DNA from: Microcaldota archaeon
Lineage (GTDB): Archaea > Micrarchaeota > Micrarchaeia > Micrarchaeales > Micrarchaeaceae
Assembly: GCA_021850375.1 (NCBI GenBank)
Contig: JAJZLZ010000061.1
Coordinates: 1-5,175, forward strand
DNA: 5,175 nt
Direction of reading: 5' to 3'
Below, in pieces: positions 4,806 through 5,175 of the stretch. The first letter of the stretch is position 1, and every line of letters starts with the position of its first letter. A program made the translations under genes and the position numbers. The notes beneath the pieces are model-generated. The model saw only the letters and a list, made by a program, of their open reading frames with translations, did no database searches and had not been told where the DNA came from.

Positions 4806-5175
4806 ATGGATACAAATGCGATATATGTTTTATGGCTAAGAGACATCAAGAGGTTTATTCGAGCGCGCTCTAGAATAGTCGGAATGCTAATGATGCCTAT
4901 ATTCTTTTTGTTGGGCCTTGGCCTGGGCCTTGGAAGCCTTGTGCATCTAAACAGTGGCGAGAGTTATTTTGCCTTTATAGTTCCAGGAATAGTTGGCATG
5001 TCTTTGCTATTCACTTCGATATTTACTGGATCTGCGGTGCTTTGGGATAGGCAATTTGGCTTTTTAAAGGAGATACTTGTAACACCAAATTCACGAACAT
5101 CGATTATAATTGGCAGGATTTTTGGAGGCGGAACGACAGCAGTTCTTCAAAGCATATTAGTAGTTGCAATATCTC
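4806..5175 (+). CDS. ABC-2 type transporter permease, DrrB type, 3' end outside window
   Basis: The 123 complete codons before the right edge encode the N-terminal part of an ABC-2 family membrane subunit, which forms the transport path and partners the ATPase just upstream. The amphipathic N-terminus (VLWLRDIKRFIRARSR, 8-23) is the usual interfacial helix. Membrane segments follow at about 24-45 and 54-77, and a third begins near 105. The conserved ABC-2 coupling segment is visible as VLWDRQFGFLKEILVTP (78-94), followed by SRTSIIIGR. Full-length relatives are about 250 residues with six helices, so roughly half is missing. ATG 4806 is separated from the ATPase stop by one base. Together they should make a half-size exporter working as an ATPase dimer with a permease dimer, as known for DrrAB. 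Confidence 0.93.
   Translation, partial: MDTNAIYVLWLRDIKRFIRARSRIVGMLMMPIFFLLGLGLGLGSLVHLNSGESYFAFIVPGIVGMSLLFTSIFTGSAVLWDRQFGFLKEILVTPNSRTSIIIGRIFGGGTTAVLQSILVVAIS

Noticed and set aside
3775..4849. Minus-strand frames opposite the ABC ATPase gene and the start of the permease gene
   Set aside because: All the Walker and signature motifs are on the plus strand, and the minus-strand frames are Ser/Pro/Leu-rich antisense translations.

Overview
The window looks archaeal. The evidence is an archaeal-type Spt5 (one NGN plus one KOW domain) directly followed by ribosomal protein L11, a Trm5-family tRNA methyltransferase, several TATA-box-like core promoters, GGAG-type ribosome binding sites, a forced TTG start and one promoter placed as for a leaderless mRNA. 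Genes are tightly packed, AT-rich and use many ATA and AGA/AGG codons. A small-genome archaeon, possibly of the DPANN type, would fit, but that placement is inference and no lineage marker settles it.

Layout: about the first 2 kb is read leftwards. From right to left it holds spt5 (2026-1580), rpl11 (1568-1101), a MagIII/endonuclease III-like DNA glycosylase whose start probably lies inside rpl11 (about 1164 to 445), and the first 128 codons of a Tyr/Gly/Pro-rich, probably exported repeat protein (385 to beyond position 1). The first three look like one transcription unit joining transcription elongation, the ribosome and base-excision repair. The repeat protein seems to have its own promoter at about 419-426.

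The rest is read rightwards: a short Trm5-family tRNA methyltransferase (2160-2993) divergent from spt5, an orphan four-helix membrane protein (3095-3595), and a DrrA/DrrB-type ABC-2 exporter, with ATPase at 3809-4804 and permease from 4806 running off the right edge. Spt5 and Trm5 share a 121-nt divergent promoter region centred on a perfect 10-bp palindromic TATA element.

Two non-coding signals go beyond ordinary annotation. One is a possible folded element around the trm5 stop codon (2978-3060), with an outer stem, two 6-bp hairpins and loops complementary to each other. The other is a cluster of three ACTATTA half-sites (3762-3785) between the exporter's TATA box and its start codon, overlapping the expected transcription start, which looks like an operator. 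I found no tRNA, rRNA, CRISPR array, transposase or integration site, and no gene-free stretch longer than 300 bases.
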